Positions 25,584 to 34,722 of a DNA stretch of 64,000 nucleotides are shown here, piece after piece. Position numbers and translations under genes: made by a program. This DNA comes from Saccharothrix violaceirubra (GTDB taxonomy: Bacteria; Actinomycetota; Actinomycetes; Mycobacteriales; Pseudonocardiaceae). The notes beneath the pieces were generated by a model that was given only the letters and a program-made list of their open reading frames with translations, did not search any database and was not told the origin of the DNA. Location of the stretch: NCBI RefSeq assembly GCF_014203755.1, contig NZ_JACHJS010000001.1, forward strand, positions 1,302,001 through 1,366,000, in the 5' to 3' direction. Numbering within the stretch: the stretch's first letter is position 1; every line of letters begins with the position of its first letter.

Positions 25584-26941
25584 ACCGGCTGGTGGTCGCC
25601 GCGCCCGCGTCCGGCAGCGGCAAGACCACCGTCGCCACCGGGTTGATGGCCGCGCTGCGTCGTGCGGGCGACCGGGTCGCGCCGTTCAAGGTCGGCCCGG
25701 ACTACATCGACCCCGGCTACCACGGCCTGGCCACCGGTCGGCCCGGCCGCAACCTCGACCCCGTGCTCGTGGGCGAACACCGCGTGCCGGGCCTGTTCGC
25801 GCACGGCTCCCGCGGCTGCGACATCGCCGTGGTCGAAGGCGTGATGGGGCTGTTCGACGGACGCGTCGACACCGAGGGCATCGGGTCGACCGCGCACGTG
25901 GCCAAGCTCCTCGGCGCGCCAGTGCTGTTCGTCGTCGACGCGCGTGGTCAGAGCCGCAGTCTCGCCGCGCTGCTGCACGGGTTCCGCGGCTACGACCCGA
26001 CCGTGCGGTTCGGCGGCGTGGTCCTCAACCAGGTCGGGTCGGATCGGCACGAGCAGGTGTTGCGCACGGCGTGCGCGGACGTGGGCCTCGACGTGCTCGG
26101 AGTGCTGCCGCGCGACGACAAGTTCCGGCTGCCGTCACGGCATCTCGGCCTGGTCACCGCGGCCGAACACGGCGGCGAGGCGGTCGCCGCGGTCGACGCC
26201 ATCGCCGAGGCCGTGGCACGGCATGTCGACCTGGGCGCCGTGCGTCGCCTCGCCGCGCGGGCACCCGCGTCCGTCGTCGCGGCGTGGCGTCCGGAGCACG
26301 AGGTCGACCACGTGCCGGGCCGACCGCTGATCGCCGTCGCGGGCGGAGCCGCGTTCACGTTCGGCTACGCCGAGCACGCCGAGCTGCTCACGGCGGCGGG
26401 CGCGGAGGTCGTCGTGCTGGACCCGTTGCGGGACAAGGAACTTCCCGACGGCACGGCCGGGCTCGTGCTGCCCGGCGGGTTCCCCGAGCAGCACGCCGTG
26501 CGGCTGTCCGCCAACGTCACGCTGCGCACGGCCGTCGCCCGGTTCGCCGCCGCCGGGGGACCGGTGCACGCCGAGTGCGGCGGCCTGCTCTACCTCGCCA
26601 ACTCGCTGGACGGCCTGCCGATGTGCGGAGTCGTCGACGCCGAAGGCGCCATGACGCCGCGCCTCACGCTCGGCTACCGCGACGCCGTCGCACCGACGGA
26701 TTCCGTGCTGGCCCAGGCGGGAACGCGGATCACCGGCCACGAATTCCACCGCACGGCGCTCACGACTCCGCACGGAACCGAGCCCGCGTGGCGTTGGCAC
26801 GGCCCGGATCGGCGGCCGGTGGCCGAGGGATTCGTGGTGGGCGCAGTCCATGCTTCCTACCTGCACACGCATCCCGCAGGTGCGCCGGAGTCCGTCACGC
26901 GCTTCGTACGCGCGTGCGCGACGACGCCCGCGTGGTACTGA
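25580..26941 (+). CDS. cobB: cobyrinate a,c-diamide synthase
   Basis: 453 residues from GTG 25580. An N-terminal ATP-binding module (P-loop SGSGKTT, 11-17; KVGPDYIDPGYH) is followed by a class I glutamine amidotransferase domain with the nucleophile Cys333 in HAECGGLLYL and a late VHASYLHTH. It amidates the a and c side chains of (hydrogeno)byrinic acid using glutamine and ATP. Coupled to cobO by a 4-nt overlap. Confidence 0.95.
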   Translation: MNRLVVAAPASGSGKTTVATGLMAALRRAGDRVAPFKVGPDYIDPGYHGLATGRPGRNLDPVLVGEHRVPGLFAHGSRGCDIAVVEGVMGLFDGRVDTEGIGSTAHVAKLLGAPVLFVVDARGQSRSLAALLHGFRGYDPTVRFGGVVLNQVGSDRHEQVLRTACADVGLDVLGVLPRDDKFRLPSRHLGLVTAAEHGGEAVAAVDAIAEAVARHVDLGAVRRLAARAPASVVAAWRPEHEVDHVPGRPLIAVAGGAAFTFGYAEHAELLTAAGAEVVVLDPLRDKELPDGTAGLVLPGGFPEQHAVRLSANVTLRTAVARFAAAGGPVHAECGGLLYLANSLDGLPMCGVVDAEGAMTPRLTLGYRDAVAPTDSVLAQAGTRITGHEFHRTALTTPHGTEPAWRWHGPDRRPVAEGFVVGAVHASYLHTHPAGAPESVTRFVRACATTPAWY

Positions 26942-27019
26942 GGCCACTCGTCAGTGGATCTCGAACGCGCGGTACGGTCGTGGCCCACCAAGCCGTACAC
27001 GTCGTGGGGAGCAGTTGTG

Positions 27020-28015
27020 ATGACTGGTCGGGTCTCCTTCGTGGGCGCCGGTCCCGGTGCCGCCGATCTCATCACCCTCCGGGGCGCCAAGCGGATAGCC
27101 GAGGCGGACGTCGTGCTGTGGTCGCCCGCCGTGGTCGAGGTCGAGTGCGTGCGCGACCACGCCCGGCCCGACGCCCGGCTGGTCGACTTCTCCCGCGTGA
27201 ACGCCGAGGAAGTCGCCGACGTCTATCGGCACGCGTCCGCCGCGAAGCTCGCCGTCGTGCGGCTGCACGCGGGCGACCCCACGCTGTGGGGCGGCGTGCG
27301 CGAACAGCACGAGCTGTGCCGGAAACTGGGCCTGGACGTGGAGATCGTGCCCGGCGTCTCGCCGGTGTCGGCAGTGGGCGCGTCGATCGGACGCGAGCTG
27401 ACCGCGTCGGACGTGGCGTCCTCGCTCGTGCTGACCGGACCCGAGACCGCCGAGCACGTCGAGGAGTTCGCCGCGCACGGCAGCACGCTCGTCGTCCAGG
27501 CATCGGGGTCGCGCACGGGGCAACTGGTGGAGAAGCTGCTCGCCGGCGGCTACTCCGACGAGACGCCGGTCGTGGTGGCGTACAAGGTTTCCCTGCCGGA
27601 CGAGACCATCGCGCACACGACGGTCGGTGGGCTGGAAGCGTGCGTGAAGGAGCACAAACTCTACCGCACCACGCTGTTCCTGATCGGTGACGTCCTCAAG
27701 CCGAACGCCGCGCGTGCCCCGCGTGACGGTGTGGTCGCCCGGCCGCGCAAGTGGGCCCGGCGGGCGTCCGCGTCGGACGCCGCGTGGTCGGCGGTGCACG
27801 ACTGGCAGGAGGCGGCCCGTGCCCGCCGTGCCGCGCCGAAGCCGGTCGTGGAGGAGGAACCGCAGCCGATGCTGGAACTCGTCACCGACCTCGCCGACGA
27901 GCCCGAGGCGAAGCCCGTCGTGGCCGCCGCGAAGCGCAAGTCCGCCGCTGTCCGCGCGGACAGCACGGCCCGCAAGCCGGCACGGGCCAAGAAGACCACC
28001 AAGCGCGCCAACTGA
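27020..28015 (+). CDS. cobM: precorrin-4 C11-methyltransferase with basic C-terminal tail
   Basis: 331 residues from ATG 27020, with GGGGAGC 7 nt upstream. The tetrapyrrole methylase core (1-250) has FVGAGPGAADLITLRG, HAGDPTLWGG and VPGVSPVSAVGASIG, matching CobM/CbiF, which methylates C11 using SAM. Normal CobM is about 250-270 residues; the last 80 here are rich in Ala, Lys and Arg (RKWARRASA, AAAKRKSAAV, KKTTKRAN), an extension of unknown role that resembles histone-like tails. About 80 nt separate it from cobB. The truncated cobL starts 2 nt after its stop. Confidence 0.92.
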   Translation: MTGRVSFVGAGPGAADLITLRGAKRIAEADVVLWSPAVVEVECVRDHARPDARLVDFSRVNAEEVADVYRHASAAKLAVVRLHAGDPTLWGGVREQHELCRKLGLDVEIVPGVSPVSAVGASIGRELTASDVASSLVLTGPETAEHVEEFAAHGSTLVVQASGSRTGQLVEKLLAGGYSDETPVVVAYKVSLPDETIAHTTVGGLEACVKEHKLYRTTLFLIGDVLKPNAARAPRDGVVARPRKWARRASASDAAWSAVHDWQEAARARRAAPKPVVEEEPQPMLELVTDLADEPEAKPVVAAAKRKSAAVRADSTARKPARAKKTTKRAN

Positions 28016-28017
28016 CA

Positions 28018-28865
28018 TGGACGTCCTCGCACTGCACGGCTTCGTCGCCGAAACGGGCCGGTCCTGGGACGAGGTGGCCGTGGTCGACGCCGTCCGGCAC
28101 GGCACGCGGCACGCGCTCAACGTGTGCCGCGCGCGGTCGGCGGTCGTCGTCGCCGGCGCGGACCCGGCGGAACTCGCGCGCGGGCTCAGCGGCTGGCGTC
28201 GGAGTCTGGTCGTTCGCGACGCGTCCGGAGTGTCCACTGTGGATCCGGCCGACGCGGTCGTCCGTCGGTGGGACGAGCCCGACGCCGTGCTGTGCCTGTC
28301 CGAGACCGCCTACGGCGCGCCGGTGGACGCCTGGGCGCTGCCCGACGACGACTTCGCGCACCGTTCCGACGGGTTGCTCGCCGTCGCCGAGGTCCGCGCC
28401 TTCGTGTTGTCCCGCCTCGGCCCGCGGCCCGGCGGGCTGGTGTGGGACCTGGCCGCCGGACCCGGTGCGGTGGCCGTCGAGTGTGCGCGGCTGGGTGCGG
28501 CCGTCGTCGCCGTCGAGGGTGACGCGGTGCAGTGCGTGCGGATCGTGGCCAACGCGGCGGCGCACGGCGTCGACGTCCGGGTGGCCGAGCAGGACCCGGC
28601 CGGTGCCTGCGACGGACTTCCGCGTCCCGACGCCGTGCACGTGGGCGGTGGTGATCCCGACGTGGTCCGGCGTGCGGCGGCGGTCCGGGCGCAGCGGGTG
28701 GTCGTGACGACCGGTGACCTCGACCGCGTCCTGCCCGCGCGCGACCTGTTGGCCGACGCCGGTTACGTGGTCGAAGGGACCCAGTTGTCCGCCGCACGCC
28801 TGGTTCAAGGCGCGTTGTCGGCGTCCAACCCGGTCACCGTGCTGTGGGGGACGAGGGACTCGTGA
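28018..28865 (+). CDS. cobL: precorrin-6Y methyltransferase CobL, lacking the N-terminal half of CbiE
   Basis: 282 residues; standard CobL is about 400. From the first residues the protein aligns by eye with the middle of CobL (WDEVAVVDAVRHGTRHALNVCRA resembles the WDDA-VV...RRAVNVCRA region), so about 110 residues including the GxGPG SAM loop of the CbiE domain are absent. The C-terminal CbiT domain looks intact: DFAHRSDGLLAVAEVRAF and LVWDLAAGPGAVAVECA. CbiT performs C15 methylation with decarboxylation at C12; C5 methylation by CbiE seems lost or done elsewhere. No remnant of the missing part is seen upstream, where CobM coding ends. It overlaps cbiG by 4 nt (GTGA). Confidence 0.75.
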
Positions 28866-30112
28866 TCGCCGTGTTCGCCACGGCCGCGCGTCGGCGGGAG
28901 GCGGTCGACCTGGCCGGCTTTCTCGGGCCCGACGCGGTCGTTCCCGATGGGTCGGTCCGTCCTGCTTTGCGTGCGTTGTGGCCGCGGCTCGGCGCGGCGG
29001 TGTTCCTGGACGGCGCCGAGGCCGCTGTCCGTTTCGTGGCGCCGTTGTTGCGTGACCCGGCGGTCGATCCCGGGGTGGTGTGTGTCGACGGCGGGTTCGT
29101 CGTGGCGTTGCTCGGTCGGGCGGACGCCTTGGCCCGGCGGATCACCGAGTACGTCGACGCGGTGCCGGTCGTGACGGCGTCGTCGGCCGGGTCGGCGTTG
29201 GACGAGCTGGTCGAGTTGTTGGACGCGTCCGTGGACGGCGATCTCGCCGGGTGTGGTGCGGCTCTGCTGGCCGGCGAACAGGTCGTGCTGCGTGACCGGC
29301 TGGGGTTCCCGCTGCCCGCGTTGCCGGAGAACGTGACGGCCGACGGCGCCGAGTCCGCGTGGACCGTGTTCGTCACGGACCGCGTCACCCGGTCGGGGCC
29401 GCGTGACCGTACGGTCCGGCTTGTGCCGCGTTCGCTGGTCGTGGGCATCGGCGCGCGTGCCGACGTGTCGACCGGCGCGGTGACCGACGCGCTGTCCCGC
29501 CTGGAGTCCGATCGCGGCCTCGATCTGCGTGCGGTCCGTGCGTTCGCCACGCTTGACCGCAAGACGGCCGAACGCGGCATCACCGAGGCGCTGGAGGACT
29601 GGGGCTTCTGGCACGACTCGACGACCACGCCCCTGCTCAGCTATCCGGGCGAGGAACTCGCCGTGATCCCCGTGCCGAACCCGGCTGACTTGGCGATCGG
29701 CATTCCGAGCGTGGCCGAGGCGGCGGCGTTGCGCGGCGCGGTGGAGATGTCGTCCGGTGGGCGGGTGGAGATCGCCGCGGAGAAGGTCAAGACGGAGACG
29801 GTCACCATCGCCGCCGCCCGCATGCTGCCGCGCGGACGGCTCGCTCTCGTCGGCCTGGGCACCGGCGACCCGGCGGACTTCACACCGCGTGCCGAGGCGG
29901 AACTCCGTCGTGCCTCCGTGGTCGTCGGCGACGACGTGTGCGTCGCCCGTGTCCGCCACCTGCTTCGTCCGGGTACCCGTGTCGTCGCCGACGGTGCCGT
30001 GTCGGCCGCCGAGGCAGGTGCCGCCGTCGCGTACGTGTCCGAGGGACAAGGCCCGACCGTGTCCGGCATCGTGGCCGCCGACGTGGTACGTGCTCCCGGC
30101 GTGACGCGCTGA
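28862..30112 (+). CDS. cbiG: cobalt-precorrin-5A hydrolase CbiG fused to a truncated CobJ domain
   Basis: 416 residues from GTG 28862. The first part is CbiG-like (VFATAARRREAVDLAGFL; LVVGIGARADVSTGAV; LDLRAVRAFATLDRK; GFWHDSTTTPLLSYPGEEL), which opens the delta-lactone ring and releases acetaldehyde. From about residue 327 a CobJ/CbiH C17-methyltransferase begins (GRLALVGLGTGDPADFTPRA; RRASVVVGDDVCVARVRHLL) but only about 90 residues are left of the usual 240 and the middle strands with the VPGVTA motif are gone. Actinobacterial CbiG-CobJ fusions are normally around 500 residues or more. DNA after the stop shows no continuation in any frame. Confidence 0.75.
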   Translation: MIAVFATAARRREAVDLAGFLGPDAVVPDGSVRPALRALWPRLGAAVFLDGAEAAVRFVAPLLRDPAVDPGVVCVDGGFVVALLGRADALARRITEYVDAVPVVTASSAGSALDELVELLDASVDGDLAGCGAALLAGEQVVLRDRLGFPLPALPENVTADGAESAWTVFVTDRVTRSGPRDRTVRLVPRSLVVGIGARADVSTGAVTDALSRLESDRGLDLRAVRAFATLDRKTAERGITEALEDWGFWHDSTTTPLLSYPGEELAVIPVPNPADLAIGIPSVAEAAALRGAVEMSSGGRVEIAAEKVKTETVTIAAARMLPRGRLALVGLGTGDPADFTPRAEAELRRASVVVGDDVCVARVRHLLRPGTRVVADGAVSAAEAGAAVAYVSEGQGPTVSGIVAADVVRAPGVTR

Positions 30113-30226
30113 GGTGTTACGAGCGCGCGTTTGAGCACAGAGCCGTGTTACGGAACGCGAAACCGTGCCTGTCGTGGTCGCGCTCAGACTGTGGCGTATC
30201 GGCCGCGTTCCCTCGCTCTCCGCTCA

Positions 30227-30244
30227 AGCGGACCGGTGGTCTGT
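30227..30244. repeat. dispersed palindrome, copy 8
   Basis: AGCGGACC-GGT-GGTCTGT; one transition in the right arm, otherwise as at 12401. Confidence 0.6.
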
Positions 30245-30448
30245 TTCAGGTCGGGCTGCACCCCGTGCGCCGCTCCCGTCCATGTGCCTGTTCGCGTACC
30301 CCAACCGGTCGCAGCCGGTACTACAGAATGCGAAATGTGCGCACCGCCGGTCGACGAGGGCGGGTTGAGCGCACGTACTTGGGACCGGTTTGGTTGCTGT
30401 ATCGGCGTCCGTGGTTGGACTTGGTGCTGTGACCGTCGCGTCCCTGAT

Positions 30449-30463
30449 CGGACCGGCGGTCCG
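30449..30463. repeat. dispersed palindrome, copy 9
   Basis: CGGACC-GGC-GGTCCG, perfect 6-bp arms followed by TTT as in the copy at 22189. Confidence 0.65.
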
Positions 30464-30719
30464 TTTGGGGTGGGAAGGGTCCGGGACTTCGAGCGCGTGT
30501 CGTGGCGGCCTGCTGCGGTGCCGGTGCCGGTGCCGGTGTGTGGGTGGTTGCGGCTGGTGGGCTCGTCGTCGGTTTCAGTCGACCTGTGTGCGACATCTTC
30601 GGTACGCGTCGCGCCCGGCGTCGACGGAGCCGTGCGCGTACCTCGCCTGGTTCTCGTGAGCGGATGCTGTACGCGAGCCTGTGCCCAAGCCGTGCGCGGG
30701 TGGGGGTGCGGGCGGTTGC

Positions 30720-30743
30720 ATGCAAATATGTGTATATATGCAT
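30720..30743. promoter_or_regulatory. AT-rich inverted repeat upstream of cobA
   Basis: ATGCAAATAT and ATATATGCAT form a 10-bp inverted repeat with one mismatch around GTGT. It sits about 80 nt before cobA in a stretch that is mostly A and T within a 70% GC genome. Probably an operator or the promoter melting region of cobA. Confidence 0.55.
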
Positions 30744-30821
30744 ATGTTTGGGCGGGTGCGGTGGAGGTGATGTCCGGCACGCCCGTTGGACAGGACATGT
30801 CGGATGTGGATGCTTCTACCC

Positions 30822-32039
30822 ATGCAGGGTGAACAGCACTACCTCGTCGGGCTTGATCTGTGTGGGCGGCGGGTCGTCGTCGTCGGCGGCGGGACCGTCG
30901 CGCAGCGGCGGCTTTCTCGGCTGGTCGCGGCGGGCGCGCGGGTCGAGGTGGTGTCGCCGGAGGTGACGCCGGCGGTCGAGGGGCTCGTCGATGCGGGTGA
31001 GGCCGTGTGGCACCGCCGGGTCTACGCCGACGGTGATCTCGACGGCGCGTGGTACGTGCTCGCCTGCACGTCCGACCCCGCGGTCAACGAGCGGGTCACC
31101 GCCGACGCTACGGCTTCGCGGGTGTTCTGCGTTCGGGCCGACATCGCGGTCGAGGGGACGGCCGTGACGCCGGCTGTCGGTGCGCACGACGGATTGTTGG
31201 TCGGTGTGCTCGCCGGTGGCGAGCACCGGCGGTCGGCCGCGGTGCGCGACGGCGTGGTGAGCGCGTTGCGCGACGGGTCGCTGGCCGACCACCACGAACG
31301 GCCCGAAGGTGTCGCCCTGGTCGGCGGCGGGCCCGGTGACCCCGACCTCATCACGGTGCGCGGTCTGCGGTTGCTGGCACGCGCGGACGTCGTCGTCGCC
31401 GACCGGCTCGCACCCCGGGAGCTGCTCGACGAGTTGTCGCCGCACGTCGAACTCGTCGACGCCGCCAAGATCCCGTACGGCCGTGCGGCGGCCCAGGACT
31501 TCATCAACACCACGCTCGTCGAGCACGCCAAAGCCGGGAAGTTCGTGGTGCGCCTCAAAGGCGGCGACCCCTACGTGTTCGGGCGGGGGTTCGAGGAACT
31601 CATCGCGTGCGCGGAAGCGGGGATTCCCGTCACCGTCGTGCCCGGTGTCACGAGCGCGTTCGGCGTACCCGCGTTGGCCGACGTCCCGGTGACGCACCGG
31701 GGCGTCTCGCACGAGGTCGTGGTCGTGTCCGGCCACGTCGCGCCGGACGACGAGCGGTCCCTGGTCGACTGGGGTGCACTCGCCCGACTGCGCGGCACCG
31801 TCGTGATCCTGATGGGCGTGGAGCGTGCCGCCCGGTTCGCGGAGGCGCTGCGGGCCGGACGTCCGGGCGACACGCCCGTGGCCGTGATCCAGGAGGGGAG
31901 CACCCGCTCCCAGCGGGTCGTGTGGTCCACATTGGACGAACTCGGTGCGGATGTCGTGGCGCACGGCATCCGTCCGCCCGCGATCATCGTTGTAGGGCCG
32001 GTCGCCGGTCTGGCAGCGGAACTGCCTTTCCGGTCTTGA
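30822..32039 (+). CDS. cysG: uroporphyrinogen-III C-methyltransferase / siroheme synthase (CysG type)
   Basis: 405 residues from ATG 30822. The N-terminal NAD-binding part (GRRVVVVGGGTVAQRRLSRL) corresponds to the precorrin-2 dehydrogenase/ferrochelatase half of CysG. The C-terminal CobA half has VALVGGGPGDPDLITVRGLR, VVRLKGGDPYVFGRG and VVPGVTSAFGVPALADVP. It makes precorrin-2, shared by siroheme and cobalamin, and could go on to sirohydrochlorin or siroheme. Equivalent to Rv2847c in the syntenic mycobacterial block. A start without clear ribosome binding site. The last 56 nt overlap the convergent membrane-protein gene. Confidence 0.9.
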   Translation: MQGEQHYLVGLDLCGRRVVVVGGGTVAQRRLSRLVAAGARVEVVSPEVTPAVEGLVDAGEAVWHRRVYADGDLDGAWYVLACTSDPAVNERVTADATASRVFCVRADIAVEGTAVTPAVGAHDGLLVGVLAGGEHRRSAAVRDGVVSALRDGSLADHHERPEGVALVGGGPGDPDLITVRGLRLLARADVVVADRLAPRELLDELSPHVELVDAAKIPYGRAAAQDFINTTLVEHAKAGKFVVRLKGGDPYVFGRGFEELIACAEAGIPVTVVPGVTSAFGVPALADVPVTHRGVSHEVVVVSGHVAPDDERSLVDWGALARLRGTVVILMGVERAARFAEALRAGRPGDTPVAVIQEGSTRSQRVVWSTLDELGADVVAHGIRPPAIIVVGPVAGLAAELPFRS

Positions 32040-32925
32040 CCACGCGCACGGTCGCGGCGGCCGTCGCCACGGCGATGCCCGCCGCGACCGCCAGCGTCGT
32101 GAAACCCGGGTGCACCAACGGCTCGCCGCGCAGCGCCTGCCACGTGAGCAACGCCAGGAACCCCGCGTAGGACGCCGCCGCGATGAACACCAGGCGCAGC
32201 TTCGCCCGGTCCGTGAGCTTCAGCGCGGTGAGTCCGAACAGCAACAGCACCATCACCTGAAGCCCGTGCAGCCCCACGAAGTGCGGCACGCGCAGGTCCC
32301 CGCCCATGGTGCTCCACCCCGTGATCGGCATGCCCGGACCACCGTCCGGCACGCCCACACTGTGCCCGCTGGACAACTCGACGGTGCGACCCGCCGCGTC
32401 CGTGGCCATCGTGCCCTGGTCGAACTGGAAGATCATCAAGTAGGCGATGCCCATGCCCGCGATGGCCAGCCACGTCCCCGTCCGCACCGCCCACATCGTT
32501 GGCCGGTCGACCGCCCGCTGGAACGTGAACACGAGCGCGAGCACGATGTTCGCCGCGAACATCACCATCACGAACCCGAAAGCGAACTGGAGCGCGTTGT
32601 TGAGCGCGTCCTCGGACTGGTTGAAGTGGGTGAACGCGCCATGCCACGTCGAGGCGACGATGAACGCGATCTCGACGGCCATGATGCCGACGACCAGAGT
32701 CGCCAGCGCGGTGGTGATCCGCCTGCCCCTGTGCGGCAGCGAGAGCATCCAGGACAGCGTCACCGAGTAGATCGCCAGCGACACCGAGAACTTGAACGGT
32801 TTGAGCCAGAGCGGCGACCCCTGGAGGACGCGATCGTCGACGAGCAGACCGATCGCCGTGCCCAGGGCGAGTACCGCCATCACGGCCGCGAGCCACAGCG
32901 TCGGCCGGTGCCAGGTCTTCGTCAT
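31984..32925 (-). CDS. multi-pass membrane protein of unknown function
   Basis: 313 residues with about seven to eight membrane helices. Notable conserved-looking stretches are WLKPFKFSVSLAIYSVTL, STWHGAFTHFN and MPITGWSTMGGDLRVPHFVGLHGLQV; the spaced His residues (WH, HF, LH) inside helices could bind heme or metal, which is an inference. Similar proteins are annotated in actinobacteria only as hypothetical membrane proteins. Convergent with cobA. Confidence 0.7.
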   Translation of the reverse strand: MTKTWHRPTLWLAAVMAVLALGTAIGLLVDDRVLQGSPLWLKPFKFSVSLAIYSVTLSWMLSLPHRGRRITTALATLVVGIMAVEIAFIVASTWHGAFTHFNQSEDALNNALQFAFGFVMVMFAANIVLALVFTFQRAVDRPTMWAVRTGTWLAIAGMGIAYLMIFQFDQGTMATDAAGRTVELSSGHSVGVPDGGPGMPITGWSTMGGDLRVPHFVGLHGLQVMVLLLFGLTALKLTDRAKLRLVFIAAASYAGFLALLTWQALRGEPLVHPGFTTLAVAAGIAVATAAATVRVVKTGKAVPLPDRRPALQR

Positions 32926-33011
32926 GGGACAATCGTGCTGCGCTGTGACGCCTCGGTCACTGGGAGTGGCCGGAGGGTCGGGGTAGGGCCAACCCCCGTA
33001 ACCACAAGGGT

Positions 33012-33040
33012 GTGCCCCGGCTTCAGCGAAGCCGGGGCAC
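33012..33040 (-). terminator. terminator of the DEAD-box helicase gene
   Basis: A perfect 13-bp stem (33012-33024 with 33028-33040) around the loop AGC begins 7 nt beyond the helicase stop codon. Confidence 0.8.
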
Positions 33041-33046
33041 CCGTGT

Positions 33047-34504
33047 TCAGTGCTGCGGAGCCGATCGACGCGGTCGCCGCTCGCGATCGCCGCGCGGCGC
33101 GCCGCGGAACGGACCCGAACGCCGACCCGGCGTACCGCCACCGCGTCGGGCGGCGCGCACCGGCACCTCGGGCTCGGTCACGGGCACGCCACTGGGCACC
33201 CGCGCACCGGTGATCCGCACCAGCTCGTCGTCACCCGGCCGCACCTTCGTCGACGCCGGTCGGATGCCCGCCCGCGCGGTCAGCCCCTGCACGGCCCGCC
33301 GCTGGTCGTGCGTGACCAGCGTGACGACCGTGCCCGACTGGCCCGCCCGCGCCGTGCGACCGGCCCGGTGCAGGTAGTCCTTGGGGTCGGCGGGCGGGTC
33401 GACGTGCACGACCAGGCTCACGTCGTCCACGTGGATGCCGCGCGCGGCCACGTCGGTCGCGATCAGCACCGGCGTGGTCCCCTCACGGAACTGGCCGAGC
33501 ACACGGGTCCGCGCGCTCTGCGCCTTGCCGCCGTGCAACGCACCCGCGTGCACGCCCATGGCACGCAGCTTCTTCGCCAACCGGTCCACGTGGTGCTTGG
33601 TGCGCACGAACATGATCGTGCGGCCCTCGCGTGCGGCCACCTCGGTCACCACGGACTGCTTGTCCTCGGCGGACACGAACAGCAGGTGGTGCTCCATCGT
33701 GGTCACGCTGCCGGTCGGCGGCGCGACCGAGTGCACGATCGGGTCGTGCAGGTACTGGCGGACGAGCTTGTCCACGTCGCCGTCGAGCGTGGCGGAGAAC
33801 AGCAGCCGCTGCCCGTCCCGCGGCGTGAGGTCGAGGATCGCGCGGACCTGCGGCATGAAGCCCATGTCCGCCATCTGGTCCGCCTCGTCCAACGCGGTGA
33901 ACATGACCTCGGACAGGTCGGCCGTGCCCTGCCGCACGTGGTCGGACAGCCGACCGGGCGTGGCGATGAGCAGGTCGACGCCGCGCCGCAACGCGTCGGT
34001 CTGACGGGGGAACGACGTGCCGCCCACGACCGTGCGGCACCACAGACCGAGGGCGCGCGCGAACGGCGACAACGCCTCCTCGACCTGCATCGCCAGTTCA
34101 CGGGTCGGCACGAGCACCAGCCCACGCGGCTTCAACGGCCTCGCCCGACCGCTCGAGAGGCGCGACAGCAGCGCCAGGCCGAACGCGAGCGTCTTGCCGG
34201 AACCGGTCTGCCCGCGACCCAGTACGTCACGACCGGCCAGCGTGTCCGGCAACGTCGCGGCCTGGATGGGGAACGGCTCGGTGATGCCGGCCTTGGTCAG
34301 CGCCGCGACGAGTTCGTCGGCGAGACCCAGTTCGGAGAACGAGGGCAGTGGGCCCTCGGGCAGCGTGCTCTCGACGTGATCGGGAACGGTGGTCGCGACG
34401 ACCGGCTCGACGTGTTGGCGAGGACGACGATCGCCCTGGCCGGTGCGCCGCCGCGGCCTGCGGGACTGCGAGCGCTCGGAACGGCCCTGGGACGTGGATG
34501 GCAA
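33047..34504 (-). CDS. DEAD-box RNA helicase
   Basis: 485 residues from a TTG at 34504, chosen because GGAGG lies 7 nt upstream; GTG 34522 is an alternative. All motifs are present: Q motif (GITEPFPIQAATLP), Walker A GQTGSGKT, PTRELAMQ, DEAD in ALDEADQM, SAT in LFSATL, and HRAGRTARAG. The N-terminus is Ser/Arg-rich and the C-terminus Arg/Gly-rich (RRGGGTPGRRSG), as in RhlE/DeaD-like proteins that bind RNA through basic tails. Likely role in ribosome assembly or mRNA turnover. Confidence 0.93.
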   Translation of the reverse strand: MPSTSQGRSERSQSRRPRRRTGQGDRRPRQHVEPVVATTVPDHVESTLPEGPLPSFSELGLADELVAALTKAGITEPFPIQAATLPDTLAGRDVLGRGQTGSGKTLAFGLALLSRLSSGRARPLKPRGLVLVPTRELAMQVEEALSPFARALGLWCRTVVGGTSFPRQTDALRRGVDLLIATPGRLSDHVRQGTADLSEVMFTALDEADQMADMGFMPQVRAILDLTPRDGQRLLFSATLDGDVDKLVRQYLHDPIVHSVAPPTGSVTTMEHHLLFVSAEDKQSVVTEVAAREGRTIMFVRTKHHVDRLAKKLRAMGVHAGALHGGKAQSARTRVLGQFREGTTPVLIATDVAARGIHVDDVSLVVHVDPPADPKDYLHRAGRTARAGQSGTVVTLVTHDQRRAVQGLTARAGIRPASTKVRPGDDELVRITGARVPSGVPVTEPEVPVRAARRGGGTPGRRSGPFRGAPRGDRERRPRRSAPQH

Positions 34505-34722
34505 AACAAACCTCCGGGACACGGCACGTCTCGGGGATTGCCTCTGCGGTGCAGGCGCGATCGCACGGACGGGCCCGGCGCGGTCGGCGCCGATGACGGT
34601 TGGGGTACCGCCGGGCGCTTCCTGGCGCCGCAGTGCGGTTACAGCAACAAGTCTAGCCGATCTCGGGAAGCGACTTTCGCCACTCGGCGGTGTTCTGACG
34701 CACACGTGCCGTGACATGCGGG

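Larger units (their letters stand above)
30113..30821. other. 709-bp non-coding region between cbiG and cobA
   Basis: No frame reads as a protein. It contains two copies of the dispersed GGACC-N3-GGTCC palindrome (30227, 30449), a short GGTGCC tandem repeat (about 30517-30538) and a markedly AT-rich inverted repeat at 30720-30743. The gene after it therefore probably has its own promoter. Confidence 0.6.

Noticed and set aside
30113..30821. Small genes in the cbiG-cobA gap
   Set aside because: Candidate frames are Cys/Arg/Trp-rich and lack ribosome binding sites; the stretch has palindromes instead.
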